Assembly: GCA_039621445.1 (NCBI GenBank)
Contig: CP154954.1
Location: 43,751,847-43,815,846 of the forward strand
Source: Euglena gracilis
Lineage: Eukaryota > Euglenida > Euglenophyceae > Euglenales
Direction: 5' to 3'
Length of the DNA stretch: 64,000 nt
In this document: piece after piece, positions 34,603 through 51,481 of the stretch
Layout of the letters: every line of letters starts with the position of its first letter
Numbering within the stretch: the stretch's first letter is position 1
The notes under the pieces: model-generated
What the model was told of the DNA's origin: nothing
Seen by the model: only the letters and a program-made list of their open reading frames with translations
The model's database searches: none
Program-made: the position numbers and the translations under genes

Positions 34603-37481
34603 ATGTCGCTGGCTGACCTGAGGCAGGGCTGCATCAGTGTCTCCCTCCTCCCAACCAGGGCTTTTTTTTAAGACTGCGGGGGGTCCCCCCCCCCACCCAC
34701 CCCCTGGGCATGGGTCCCCCGGGGGGGGGGGGATATACCTATCGGCGCCGAAGGCGCCGATTTTTTTCATTAAAAAAGTGCTATTTTTTATAGCATTTTT
34801 CCTGTTTTTTTGGCCATTTTCGGGGGAAATTGAGCGGGTCCCCCGGATCCCCCCCTCCCAACACAGCGTGCTACCCCATGTTGTGTGGCCTCGGCGTTGG
34901 GCATGGGTGCTTTGAATCCCCACATTCTGCCCTGGGGCTGACCTGCACAGCGGCTCATCCATCAGCAAGTACCTGAAGAAGTCGTTCAAGAAGTATGACG
35001 TGGAGAAGCGAAAGGAGATGTCCGTGAAGGAGGCTGTGGCCATCGTGGAAGATTTGGGCCGCCTTTGTTCCGTGACAACTTGACCCTGTAGCTTAGCAAA
35101 CCGCCAGGGTAATTTAGATGGGGGGACTCTCATTTTGGGTCCACCATGTTTTTAACCCCTGGCGACCCCAACTGCTCTTTGGGTTCGCTGAGCACCCTGC
35201 AGAAGCGATGTTTACTGGGATGGGTTCAACTGTTTGAACCCAAAAAGTACCTTATAAATTTGTTTTTGTCATGTCCTATGCATCCATGGCCCAACCAAAG
35301 CACCCATTTTGGTTGGGCCGTGGAAAGCCCAACCAAAGCACCCATTTTGGTTGGGCCGTGGAAAGCACCCATTTTGGTTGGGCCGTGGAAAGCACCCATT
35401 TTGGTTGGGCCGTGGACACCCACAACCGATATCCCACAAACCAACCTGTGATTTCCCACCGGCACTGCACCTCATCGCACTGCACTGCATCGCGCCACGC
35501 CACGCCACGCCATGCCACGCCACACACCAACACACACACACGCGCGCGCATACACACACACACACACACCACACCATAAGATGCAGATAATTGAAAGGAA
35601 AGCGCGCAATGCAACGCCAGCAGGCAGTTGCTGCTGGGTTGGCCAGGGCCATCAAAACGATGTTCAGGGTCCACAAGATCGAGAATGTTTGGTCCGTGTC
35701 TGGCCACGGTTTAATCAGAAAAAAAAACATATTTTGGCCCAACCACCCTGACATCCGGCCGCCAAACCTCCCGTGATTGACCACCCGCATGTGGTCAATC
35801 GGCGCGGTGCGGCGGTGCGGTGCAGTGCGGTGCGGTGCGGTGCGGTGCGGTGCGGTGCGGTGCGGTGCGGTGCGGTGCGGTGCGGTGCGGTGCGGTGCGG
35901 TGCGGTGCGGTGCGGTGCGGTGCGGTGCGGTGCGTCCAGGCTGCCCCCTGTTTACAAATGAAAGACAACCTCGTGCATCGGTGCCTGGCCATACGGCACA
36001 CGACACAAGACTTTCACGCAGCAGGGGCTGGGGACCTGGGGAACACCCGGGCACCGGCGGGCCGACCGTCGACCTGTATGAGCACACCGGCCTGGACACC
36101 CCTGCCGGCTGGGACAGGAAGCTGCTGGAGGCGCTGCGCCCGCTGGCCGCCGGGGACGCGCTGACCGTCCCGGCGTTCTGCACCGCGCTGATGGGCTCCG
36201 CGGAGGGCCCCCTCCCCACCAGAGGTGGGGGACAGGCACCTATGGCCGACCAGGGCCGACCAGGGCCGACCAGGGCCGATCAGGGCCGACTATGATTTTC
36301 AGGACCCCCGTAGGTGGGGGTTCCGACCAGGGCCGACCAGGGCCGACCAGGGCCGACCAGGGCCGACCAGGGCCGACTTGCATGTGATTGTCCGACCGAA
36401 GGGGAATGGATGAAGGACTTAGGCAGCTTTCCCTCTGAACCAAGCTCCTTTGATGATGCTGGGCGGTGCTGGACGATGCAGGACGATGCTGGCCCGGCAG
36501 CATCGACCGCGGGTTACCGCGGGTTTCAGGACTGTCATAGGTGGGTTGCCGACCGCAGCCGACCGCAGCCGACCGTGCAACTTTTTTCCTGATTGATGTC
36601 ATTTTTTTCAGTGAGAATGAGGAATTTTATCCCAGATTTTGAGATTTTTCTGGCTCGTCTGGCTCATGTTGTCACTTCTGGCTACTTTTGGCCGCTTTTG
36701 GCCACTTTAGGTCGCTTTTGTCCCCTTTTGGCCCATTTGTCACCATAATTCACCAATTTCGACCTATTTTGACCATTTTTTTGGTCTCTTTTTGGTCCAG
36801 TTTGACCATTTTTGAGCATTTTGTGCCAGTATATTGTATATTTTGAAGAACTCAACCCATTTTTGGATAATTTCCCCACAAATCTCCAGTTTTACACCCA
36901 TTTTGGCCATTACGGATCAGTTTTTGCTAACTTGGGGGCCATTTGTCACTGATTTGGCAAATATTGGGCTAATTTGGGTCAATGTGAGCATATTTTATGG
37001 CATTTTGGCCATTTTACTACGCCCTTTTGGTAATTTTGGGTCATTTTTCACAATCTTTTTTTCTGTGACGATACCCCCACCTATGGCCGCTTATTTGCCG
37101 ACCAGGGCCGACCAGGGCCGACCAGGGCCAACCAGGGCCGACCAGGGCCGACCAGAGCACCAAAATGGGAAGTGACCATAGGTGCCTGGTGGGGGAGGGG
37201 TTGGGTCCAACCCCGGCGGACACTTTGAAATGGCATTGGGTCCCGAAGGCGGGCATGCGGACCGCTATGGACCCACATCAGCCAACGCAGCGGTGGGGGG
37301 GGGGGGCGGGGCGGGTCGTCTTTTTCAGTCCTCACGTCCTCGTCCTGCATCCTGCAGTTGCGGACGGGGGGGGGGGGAGCTGGCCTTCCGCAGCGGAGGC
37401 CCTCCCCCCAAGTTCTGGGAGGGGATGGAGAAGAAGGGCAACCTGAAGGCGAAGAAGGCCTTCGGGGAGGCCCAGGGCTGA
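34603..37481 (+). CDS. Unknown small multi-exon gene, copy B
   Basis: Paralogue of the gene at 5403-7721. Inferred exons: 34603-34638 (MSLADLRQGCIS), 34951-35071 (SSISKYLQKSFKKYDVEK, then AVAIVEDLGRLCS, GT donor 35072), about 36040-36211 (VDLYEHTGLDTPAGWDRK, then LTVPAFCTALMGSAE), and about 37375-37481 (LAFRSGGPPPKFWEGMEKKG, then KAKKAFGEAQG, TGA). Protein differences from copy A are few (for example ADWDKK to AGWDRK, EG to ED), consistent with recent duplication under some constraint. No family was recognised. Intron 3 carries a 956-bp hAT-like element and intron 2 a 27-bp minisatellite and a GCGGT array. The exon 1-exon 2 join gives a different phase from copy A if GT donors are used. Confidence 0.55.
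35301..35416. repeat. 27-bp minisatellite in a gene B intron
   Basis: About four units of CACCCATTTTGGTTGGGCCG plus TGGAAAG. Absent from copy Z. Confidence 0.9.
35803..35935. repeat. (GCGGT)n pentamer array
   Basis: About 25 copies of GCGGT; copy Z has only about 5 partly degenerate ones at 7055-7080. This is a length polymorphism between duplicates. Confidence 0.95.
36233..37188. mobile_element. hAT-like element with 10-bp arrays (private to copy X)
   Basis: 956 bp, inverted ends CAGGCACCTATGG, exact 8-bp duplication GTGGGGGA at 36225-36232 and 37189-37196. Copy Z keeps the empty site with one GTGGGGGA at 7400-7407. Both subterminal regions hold tandem GGGCCGACCA decamers (36248-36290, 36324-36376, 37098-37158). 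The interior is TTTTGGCC-rich. No transposase. Confidence 0.92.
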
Positions 37482-37500
37482 CCGGGAACCCCGGAACTGC

Positions 37501-38458
37501 ACTTTTTTTGATCAGGACAGCGCTCTTCAAAGACCGCCCTCAGGCGAAAGGGGTCCAGTAAACACTTTTTTTACGTTTGGATGGCAGGGCGTTGCTTAAC
37601 CTGGGTCCAGCCAAGTGTGTTTTTTTTAGTGTTTTCCACAAAATAATAACGTGGGGAAAACAGGGATTTTTCAACAGTCCTTGTCCACAGAACCCAAAAC
37701 CATCCTGATATCAGGGGGGTATTCCCCAGCCATGAAAACCACCTTCCCTGTCATCAGGGTTTGGCCACAGGCGCACCGTTGCGCGTTTGGTTTATTGGCC
37801 AGGCCCAAAACCTGTCGACAGTGGACTGGCTGGCTGGAAAAGGACTGGGCTGACCCCATAGGCACCCTCGGCTGGAACTGGCCCAGTTGGCGTTCGGAGA
37901 GGGTACAAAAAAAATCGAAACTAAAAAAATGCCCCAAAAACTGCCAGTCATGCAAAAAAACCCGATTTTTCAAAACCGAAAATTGCTCATTGTTTCTGGA
38001 ACCGGCCAAGGAGAGGGTGGGGGGATGGACATCCCAACATCTGAGGGGGTCGGTCCAGACCCCCCCCCCCGCCACTTTACCCCCCCCCTACCATGGGGGG
38101 GGGAGCCGGTCGGGACCCTGCCAGGGTCCGCACCCCAACAGCGGGAAAAGTGGTGGTGGGGTGGCACCTGTCAAACCTGAAAGCCAGGCATGCCTATCTC
38201 GCTGAGATTTCTGCGTTTCGAGGTTGGAGGGGTTCGGACCAACCCCCCCTCCGTGTTGGGAGGCGGGGTCCAGACCCCCCCATCAGGGCTTCCCACACAT
38301 ACCCCCCCAGGGTCGTTGAGTGATACCCTGCTGGGTGGATGGCCGCTGATCCAAAGGAGGCCAGGAATCACGTTTTTTTACCCCGATGTCGACCTTGTCC
38401 CGCCGAGAACTGCCGAATCTTTCCCTGTGGGTTTGGTCCAAAATCCCCCCCCCCCCAG
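37501..38458. other. Intergenic stretch with C/G-tract foldbacks
   Basis: No gene is seen. Several short inverted C/G-tract blocks (38050-38110, 38225-38310) resemble ends of the hAT-like family but lack a clear partner. Confidence 0.45.
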
Positions 38459-43488
<5,030 letters not shown>

Positions 43489-44379
43489 GTCCATCCGCGC
43501 CATGGCTCAGCCCGGGCTTCGTTTGTGTCGCAACAAAACGTCGCAACCCCTGACCCTGGAGAGAGAGTCAGTGTCCTATGCACCAAAACCAACTCTTCGT
43601 GATAATTTCTGCGCAACAATTTCTCCATAGGTCTCAACCTTTGAGGAAAAACACCCAAAACAAAAATGTTTAGGAGCTGGTTTGTTTCAGCCAGTCCAGC
43701 CTCAGATCAGCCTGGAATCCTGGAACGTCACCATAGGAGTGTGCAGAGGATATCCCCAAATTCGTTTGGTGTGAAGTTGTTTGATTGATTTGAGAAGAAA
43801 ACATGGACATGCACACGCACACGCACGCACGCACCTACCCCCCCCCCCCCACACGCGTACACATGCACACACGACAATTGTCCCTAGCGAAGGGTTTGAT
43901 GATGGGTTGGAAGCATGGATTATCAACTCATGGCAACTTCTGGATTAAACTCCGCCCAGCACCAAGTGATGGGTGATCCCGAATTTTTTTTGACTGGCAC
44001 GCCTTGGTTAAGTTGTTATGTGCCTTGTTTTTCAGCATTTTTCTGAAGCTCATAAACAAATAATGTGTAATCTTGACGAGGGGTCAGCAATGCGCAGGAA
44101 GAAGTGTTGCCGTTGAATATTTTGGGACGATGTGCTGTGATCCCCCCTTTGCATATGTTTATTATTACCAACGCCAAGAAACCCCAAGAATGCTGGGCAG
44201 CAAAGAAAAACCAAAGGTGCGAATTTTGTGTCGCTGCTCTCGGCACTGAACCCAAATCTAAACTTCAGCCCCCTCCTTTTAATGTGTGCTGAAGGTATTC
44301 AAGTGTGAACAAGGATGACAATTGACCAAGTGGGCCATCTGCGCAACTGCTCAAGCGTTTTCACGGGGGTCGGTTTCCG

Positions 44380-44660
44380 TAGGAGGAGGCTCGAGCTCAA
44401 ACGTTCGATCTCGAGCCTCCTCGAACGTTTTCATTCCCTCCCCCTCAGGTGGGCTTAAACAGCCTCCTCGAACCACCTCGAACGACATTCGAGGAGACTT
44501 TCGAGCCTGCTCGAACGAGCTCGAACGACATTCGAGGAGGCCCGAGAGCCTCCTCGAATGTGTTCAAGCACGTTCAAGGAGTCTCGAGACGACATTCGAG
44601 GAGGCCTGAGAGCCTCCTCGAAGGTGTTCAAGCACGTTCAAGGAGTCGCGAGAGACTCCT
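44380..44660. repeat. CCTCCTCGAACG minisatellite and hairpin
   Basis: A near-perfect palindrome (GGAGGCTCGAGCTC ... GAGCCTCC, 44386-44423) is followed by two tandem copies of a ~66-bp unit containing CGACATTCGAGGAGGCC and GTTCAAGCACGTTCAAGGAG (44521-44650). A related palindrome is at 43025-43064. Confidence 0.8.
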
Positions 44661-44669
44661 CCAACGAAG

Positions 44670-47600
44670 GATCCTCCTGCTGTCACCCTGCCCGTTTTCC
44701 CTGGCGACCCTCACATCGCCGTGGTTGAAGTGCGCTGCTCGTTTTGGACTCCCGAGCTTTGGGCGCGGGGCCAACCAGTGCGGTTGGCGGTCCACTACCA
44801 GGACGTCTCCCTGGCGGTCGCCTACCGTGCCCCGCTGGGCGGCATCCGCATCCGCCGCATCCACCTCAGCCCAGAGGGGGACTGCGCCTGTGGACGGGAG
44901 GAGGCTACTCCAGTCCAGTCGCCTGACCCCACCAGGATGGATCGGAAGCCTCTCAATTTTGAGGTGGGTGGTAAGGGGGGGGTCCTCCCCCTCGGAAGGG
45001 TATGGTGGCGAGGCAGATTTAAATGTTGGCAGTAGGTGTCCCGACACCCCTCTCCTTGCCTGGTTCCAAAATGGCAAGAAAGCCTTTCCCGCACTCAAGG
45101 CACTCAAAGGGCAAAAAAAAGTTACCCCCCCCCCCCTATGTCCAACGACCAGTAACCTCTATCCTCCGACCGGGGGGGGGGGCGTTGGACATAGGGTAGT
45201 GACCAAAAAGGTGTCCTCTGACCGGGGGGGTGGTCGTTGGACATGGGGTCAAAAAAAAGTTGGTGGGCACCCGGGTCCCTACCCACCCAAAAATGCCCCA
45301 ATTTTCCCTTCCGGCGCTTCGCGCCGAAAATTTTGGGCAATTTTGACAAATTCTTGTCCAAAAAGTGTCAAAAATGGCATTTTGGCCAAATTTTGGGCCA
45401 ATTTTTGGGCAAAATTTTTCGTCCCGGCGCTTTGCGCCGGGACCAAAAATTTGGTCAAACCTCCGAAAAGGTGTCCTCCAACCGGGGGGGGGTGGTCATT
45501 GGACATAGGGGGGTCGTTGGACATAGGGGGGGGGTAAGGCATGAAGTTTGGGTATTTTCCATATGGAGAAAGTTCAAGAAATTTCAAGAATGAGCATTTT
45601 TTTAAAATTTGCTTTCAAGATCCCCCCGTGTTTGTTTGGAGGGGATAACTCCCTCAAGCATCCCCCCACAACACCTATTGGATTTTAGGGATTCCCGTTC
45701 AGCGCTGAGACCGTCGCTAGGAAAAAGGCTGCTAGTTCCGGCTGAAGCGACGCCCTAATTATATTCTGACCATCCGTTGGCACAAGGGCGGCAGGGATCA
45801 ATGGCACTCCATTTGACTTGGACATCAGACATCAGACTTAACATTTCAAACGACGATGAACGAACAAATGACGGCAAAAAAAATTCATTCCAGAAGAGAG
45901 TCATTTACTCTCACGACTCAGGCATGGTCAATTATTTTACTGCTCAAACAATTGCAGGTGTTGGCAGAGTTTTTCCAAAACAAAACAATGTTGCCTGACA
46001 AGGGGACCCAAATTTCCCATGCTGTTTTATTCAAAGGAAGCCATTAAATCTTCTCATTTTTGAATGAGATTTTTTTTTTTAGGAATTTCACCCCATTTTC
46101 CCCCACTACCTTCCCCCACCCCCCCAATAGCTTTGCTCCTGGCGGGGGCCGAATAACTTGGTGGGGGGAGGGGCAAAAAAGATGGTTCCAGTAACTTGGA
46201 ACCAGGCAAGGACAGCCACCGGATCCCACCGGATCCCACTGGATCCCACCGGATCCCACCGGATCCCACCGGATCCCACCGGGTTTTTTTTGACCATTTG
46301 ACTAGTGGGTTCCCACCGGACCCCATCGGATCCCACCGGATCCCACTGGATCCCACCGGAGATTTTTTTTTCCATTCTTCTGTATTTATGGCCCTGAAGT
46401 CTCTCATGCTGAAATAGGCATGCACAAACAATGGATTGCCTTTTTTTTAATTATTATAAAAGACCAGCTCCTTCAGGTCAAAAAAAGTTGCAGGAAATTA
46501 TTCAATGGCAAATATTTGGTGGTCATTGGGGATGCTTCCGCACCGCGTGCACCGCGTGGCGCACCGCGCACTGCGTGGAAGAATCATTTCCGAATATGCA
46601 ATTTTCACAAGTTTCCACCAGTACCCCATCTGTGGTTTATTTCTATTCTTTTTTTGTCTGGTTGCCTGCAAATCAGCAATTTTTGGCCTCCTTTGGCCAT
46701 TTTGAACCACCTTTCGCCACTTTTGGCCACTTTGGACTGCATTTTGGCGATTCAGACCACTTTTGGCTGTTTGAATGCATTTTTGCTTCATTTATGCCTA
46801 TCTTTGGCTGTTTCTGGCTGTTTTTGCACATTTTTGTCCATTTTAGGACTGCTTCTTTTCCACTTTTTGCCCCTCTTTGGTGACTTTTGGTCATTTTGTG
46901 GCCACTTGCACAGATTCGGTGACCATTGGTACAGACTTGGCGAGATCTGGTGGCAAAACCAGGTGATTTGGAACAAAAACACCTAAAAATGACCAAATTC
47001 ACTCAAAATGCATTTTTATTGCAATTTTGTGATCAATGGCGCTTTTGCGGGTGTCCCCCCCCCCCCCGGATGAAACCGAGGACCCTAGGGTGAGCAATGA
47101 GTACAGTAATGGTGATCCCATGTGGCGACGGGGCAAAAGGTCCCGAGCACCTGGCTGGGCCCATAAAACTGAGCAAACAGATGACTCATGTGGGACAAAA
47201 AAAAAGAGGCCAAGGCTCTGACCCCAGGGGCCATGCATTGGTTGTGCTGTGCACCTACTGCATGGTTTGAACAAGAATATCTGTGGGCAAACCACTTTGT
47301 TGCATGTGTTTTTTTCCCGGTCCCCCCCCCCCCAAGGCAACCCACCGGATCCCACCGGATCCCACTGGATCCCACCGGACCCCACGGGAGGCCAAAAACT
47401 GGGGATGACTGTCCTTGCCTGCTTGAACCCCCCTTTTTAGGCAAAATTCCTTTATGGCGCTGAAAAAAGGGCCCAAATAACCTGGCTGGGGGGTGCAGGG
47501 CCAAAAGTTGGTTCCAATAGCCAGGCACCCTGGCAGGTTATTTGGGGGGTTTACCTCATTTAGCACTCATTTGGCATTTGGGGGATGTATAGAAGATTCA

Positions 47601-50600
47601 CCTTGCTGCAATTTTTTTTTCAAAAACTATTGCATTGCCCCAATTTGTCAATCATCAGCTCTCATCTGAAGACTTGGTACCCAACATAAAGCATTTGCAC
47701 ACCAAATTTAGTATTAGCCACTGAAATTGAGCAATTTTCACCCAAATAATAATGCATTTTTGCACACCAAATTAGGAATTTGCCTCACAGAATTACCCGA
47801 GAATAGGATTTTACACCCAATAGGCATTTGCCAACCCATATTTGGCATTCGCTCCTCAAAATTAGGAGCCTTGTCACAAATTAGGAATTTCCCACTCAAA
47901 ATTACTCATCAAATAGTAAGGGATCACCACTCAAAATTCAGTGTTTTGCACCCAAAATTAGGAATTTGCACTCAAAAAAGGGATTGGCACACTAAAGTCA
48001 GGAATTCGGAACGGACACCAAATTAGGCATTTGCTACTCAAATTTGCTTGACACCAGCTTCCGTCACACCGTTGGCCAGCCGTAGACCAGCCGTATGCTG
48101 CCCCCAAAGTGAACTGAACTGGGCTACCCAGCCCCCCTTGGATGGTCATCGTTTTTTGACAGGGTGTTTTAAGACACGTTTTTTTTTTTTGAGGAAATAA
48201 ATGTGTTTCTTTCAAAAAAAACGCTCGCCCTCACACGCACCACCATGGGGCACCGTAACGCGCGCAAACACATGCACAAACACAAACCCGCACGCACACA
48301 AACACACCTGCCCACCCACCCACACACACCACACCCTCACTCACTCACTCATTCACTCAACCCCCCCCCCACTGGGCAGCTCACACCACACACCAACACA
48401 CAATTAAAAACCGTTGTGTGGCGAGACCCGGCTCTGCGGGCAGCGGCATTTGACCCCCGCCACCGGCTGCGGGGCGCTGGCGGAGCGGCTGGTGAAGGTC
48501 CACCCAGACGTGCTGACGGTGGAACGACTCGTGCCCCTCCTGGAGGTCTTGCAGCGGCACATGCCACCCAGGAGGGCCGCTGCTGTGATGGGTTTTCTGC
48601 GCCACCTGGGCTGTGGCAACGGGGAAATGAGGCGGGGGGCCTAAGGTGTGCTTGGGTGGGTGGGTGGGTGTGTGTGTCACGAAATCCTCCTCTTTTCCCC
48701 AATTCACTTCCCCCCAAACCTGGTTGCATAGACTCCATGCGTTGTGGAGCAATCGTCTAGCGGGGGCAGGCGGCTACCTTGCCAGCGGGATATGGCACTC
48801 GTCTCTTTCAGGGTCGTCACAGGGCAGCATCAACTCCCCCAAATGACAGCCGGACGGAAATTGCCTGCCGTAGTTCCCTGAGATACAAAACCCTACACGT
48901 ATGCATGGAGGCGGCCGGGACACACTCGGTACGCCGTGCCCGCTGGCCTCTCTGTCCCCAAAGGGAAGCTCAGGCCCCGGTGGGGCGGAACCGCCGGCCC
49001 CTCCGCCCCGCCGCGCCTCCGCCAACGGCGACGATGCAGAGGGGGGCGGCCGCCTGGGCGGCATCGCCCTGGAGGGGGATGACGCCGGCCAGGGCACTGC
49101 CCTTGAAGTGGGTTAGTTGCGGCGTTTGGTTGTGTCTTACCCGCCGGGCAATTGACGCCCCCGGGCAATTGTCACCCCTCTCTGTGCTGCCCAATTTGTC
49201 ACCCCCCCCCCCCCACAGAAGATGCCTGTGAGCTTCTTTTCGCCGACACGACTCGATTGATCTGCTATTTTGCTACAACGTGCTGAGAACTTTCACATAC
49301 CAAATGTTCTGCACAATATCACAACCATAGCTGCATTTTTGCGTGTTCACTTGTGTTTTAGATGGTGATTTTGGTCATTTGGTGTTAATGTGGATTACAT
49401 GGGTGGTCAATTGACGCCCCTGGGCACTTGTCACCCCCCTGTGTGCTGGCCAAATTGTCACCCCAGGAAATTGTCACCCCCCTCCGTGCTGCCCAATTTG
49501 TCGCGCGACAATGGCCTGGGGGGGGGCAGGTATGCGTGGGTATGCGCAGGTGTGCATGCGTGCATGTGCACGTGTGTGCGTGCATGTGTGCGCGAGGCAT
49601 GTGTGGTGTTTGCATTCAGTTTGCCATCATGTGTGTGTGTGTGTTTGTGTGTGTGCATTTACCTCCCGCCCCCCTTGTCCAACGACCGGGCGACTGACGG
49701 GCAACAATTGATGACCCCCCGATCATGTGCGATCTTTATGTGTGCGAAGGAAGAATTGTGTGGTTTAATCTGGCTTTTTACATTTGTATGTTTCACAGAA
49801 GTTTTCTGTTGAAATTTGTTGGCACTACCGCTAAAAATGCTGAAAATGCCCCACAACAATGGCAAGAAAAAGGCCAATGTCCCCAAAAATGATCACAAAT
49901 TTTCTAAAATGACTAAAATTGATGTAAGTGTGCGAGATTGTGATGTTGCTGGCAGGTCGTTTTCTGTTGCAAGTGGTGCACCGAGGACCCTTTTCTTTGC
50001 AACCGAGGAGAATGAAACAAGGTTTTGATTACCGCCCCCCCCCCCCCCCGGGCAATTGTCGCGTGACAAATTGGGCAGCACGGAGGGGGGTGACAATTTC
50101 CCGGGGTGACAATCTGGCCGGCACAGAGTGGGGTGACAATTGCCCAGGGGCGTCAATTGCCCGGGGGCTTCAATTGCCCATCCATGTAAATCACATTTAA
50201 TCCAAATGACCACCAGGGGCGTCAATTGCCCGGGGGGGGGGCGCGGGTACCATCCCCCCCTCTGATCTTCTCCCATACCCAGGCTAACACTGGCCTGGGT
50301 AGGGACAGTTCGGGGGGTGGACAAGGTTTGGGCTCGACAAATTTCTTTTGGTGGACCCTTGGACCCTTTGCGGAGGTCCCATACATGTCCCACAAGTGTC
50401 CGGGGGTGACAAGTTTGGGGGATGGTGTGCTTACAAGCTGCTTCGAGACTTCTTTCTTCTTTATTACAATAAACAAAAACCGCCGTCCTCCTTTTCTCTG
50501 GCAATTTTCCTTCATCCTCTTGGCTCGGACTTTGCCTTTACCCCATCAATGAGGGGGGGGGGGGCTCGGGAAACGTTGACCCCCAATGGGTTCCCGGGCC

Positions 50601-51481
50601 GGGGGGAAGCCCCCAGCCCAAGCAGGCCCCCTATGGCCCCCCCCCCCCCCCCGGTCGGTAAGCACAAGCCTGTTCCTGCAACAATGGGGTTTTTGGGGGT
50701 GGGGAACCCAGCTGACCTGGTCCCAGGGGCTGGTCACATTTTTTTGGCACCATTTTGACGGTCGACGTTTTTTTTTTGTGCATTTCGCGCTAAAAGTTTG
50801 ATTAAAACAAATGGCCAAACACAGTCAAAAATGACGAAAAGTAGCCAAGAAAGCCGCCTAAATGGCCAAAAAATGGCCAAAAATGGCCAACAATGCCAAA
50901 AATGGCCAACAATGCCAAAAATGGTAAAAAAAAAGCAGCCCAAAATGGCCGCATGCCCCAGCTGTGGCCAATTTTTTGCCGGCACAGGGTCCCCTGTCCA
51001 ACGCCCCCTCCCCCCTGAACGTTTGCTGTTTTTGGCGACCCCCCCCCCGTCGGAGATGAACATTAGTGGTCGTTGGACAAGGGGGGTCTGTGGAGCATTT
51101 GTTTCCTGACCGATGCATGGGGGGGGGTGTCATTTTGTCACAGGACCCTGCAGGGGACTTCAACACCATCGATGAGGAGCAGCTGAAGGCGGTCAAAGCC
51201 AAGATGGACCTCGAATTTGAGAAGAAGCGCATCGCCCAGGGAGCAAGGGTCCTTACCCCACTACCCCTGGCCCCCACCTTCCTCCAGGCATTTTGGCCTC
51301 AATTGTTTCCACTACGTTCAACGTCCCCCCGGTTCCCCCGGCCCTCCCCATCGGCCAGTGCCCCCTCCCCCACTGCCCACCCCCTGGAGGCAAGCCGGGG
51401 GACCCGAACTGGCAGTACCGCGTCGACATGGAGGTGCCGTCCCCCACCCAGGCGTCGGGGTGGGACGACGAGGAGGACTGA
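44670..51481 (+). CDS. CEP19: CEP19-like centrosome/basal body protein
   Basis: CEP19 acts at the mother centriole/basal body, where with RABL2 it promotes intraflagellar transport entry in animals. Inferred exons: 44670 to about 44889 (VRLAVHYQDVSLAVAYRAP, then LGGIRIRRIHL, matching the CEP19 start where a GIRFQPP-like block leads into a beta hairpin and basic RIRQRI-type motif), 48444 to about 48610 (CGALAERLVKVHPDVLTVER, then LVPLLEVLQRHM, the helical middle), 51144-51240 (DPAGDFNTIDEEQLKAVKAK, then MDLEFEKKR, the most conserved block), and 51390-51481 (GDPNWQYRVDMEV, then QASGWDDEED and TGA 51479-51481). The last intron is short (149 bp) and fits GA-AG|G. The exon at 44670 follows AAG and is in phase with a GT donor at 43489; it has no in-frame ATG, so the start lies upstream. 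All parts expected of CEP19 are present in order. Confidence 0.85.
45121..45540. repeat. Rearranged GTCCAACGACC / GGTCGTTGGACA repeats
   Basis: Six short blocks such as GTCCAACGACC, GGCGTTGGACATAGGG and GTCGTTGGACAT, with C/G tracts, occur in mixed orientation about 60-250 bp apart. They look like nested or shuffled ends of the MITE family seen at 20478, 30617 and 49675. Confidence 0.55.
46205..46365. repeat. GGATCCCACC decamer array
   Basis: About 11 copies of the 10-bp unit GGATCCCACC in two blocks (46211-46281, 46311-46361). A third block of 5 copies is at 47340-47389. The outer flanks of both regions share GGTTCCAGTAACTTGG / GGTTATTTGGGG sequence, also found at 18970-19185, so this may be one element about 1.45 kb long (46110-47560). 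Confidence 0.75.
47690..48050. repeat. Degenerate AAATTAGGAATTTGC minisatellite
   Basis: About twelve units of 25-35 bp built from CACACCAAATTAGG, AATTTGC and CACTCAAAATT, strongly diverged. Confidence 0.65.
48957..49120 (+). CDS. Possible disordered exon of the CEP19-like gene
   Basis: A GC-rich open segment (EPPAPPPRRASANGDDAEGG, then RLGGIALEGDDAGQGTALE) with G/C third positions follows an AG|G at about 48972. Standard CEP19 has no counterpart here, because the middle helix can connect straight to the exon at 51144. It may be an alternative exon, a separate small gene, or chance GC-rich DNA. Confidence 0.25.
49140..49530. mobile_element. TA-flanked MITE, CCGGGCAATTG family, copy d
   Basis: 391 bp between TA 49138-49139 and TA 49531-49532. 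It has the same core as copies a and c (TTTTCGCCGACACGACTCGA near 49238) and the same terminal units. Confidence 0.8.
49675..51080. mobile_element. MITE of the TTGTCCAACGACC family, copy 3, with nested insertion
   Basis: Left end TTGTCCAACGACC (49675-49687) after a C tract, right end GGTCGTTGGACAA (51068-51080) before a G tract. GCATTT occurs just outside both ends (49655-49660, 51096-51101). Copy e of the TA-flanked family is nested inside. TGGCCAAAAATGG repeats lie at 50820-50960. It ends about 60 bp before the 51144 exon. Confidence 0.6.
50032..50247. mobile_element. TA-flanked MITE, CCGGGCAATTG family, copy e (nested, core deleted)
   Basis: 216 bp between TA 50030-50031 and TA 50248-50249, carrying the same C tract, GGGTGACAATT and GGGGGCGTCAATTGCCC units as copy c and lacking most of the core. 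Confidence 0.8.

Larger units (their letters stand above)
29270..37500. repeat. Segmental duplication copy X (most complete unit)
   Basis: Order: P (29290-29830), inserted elements and microsatellites (29832-31730), Q (31735-32105), R (32110-37500) with gene copy B. Block R is collinear with 2990-7740. Private insertions are 29882-30367, 30617-31207, a stretch with a 27-bp minisatellite (35083-35460) and 36233-37188. Confidence 0.9.
44890..48443. other. CEP19-like gene intron 1, repeat-filled
   Basis: About 3.55 kb without exons. A hAT-like left end lies near 44935, TTGTCCAACGACC-type fragments at 45121-45540, decamer arrays at 46205-46365 and 47340-47389, a TTTTGGCC-rich block at 46600-46990 similar to 30724-31050, and an AAATTAGG minisatellite at 47690-48050. 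Confidence 0.6.
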
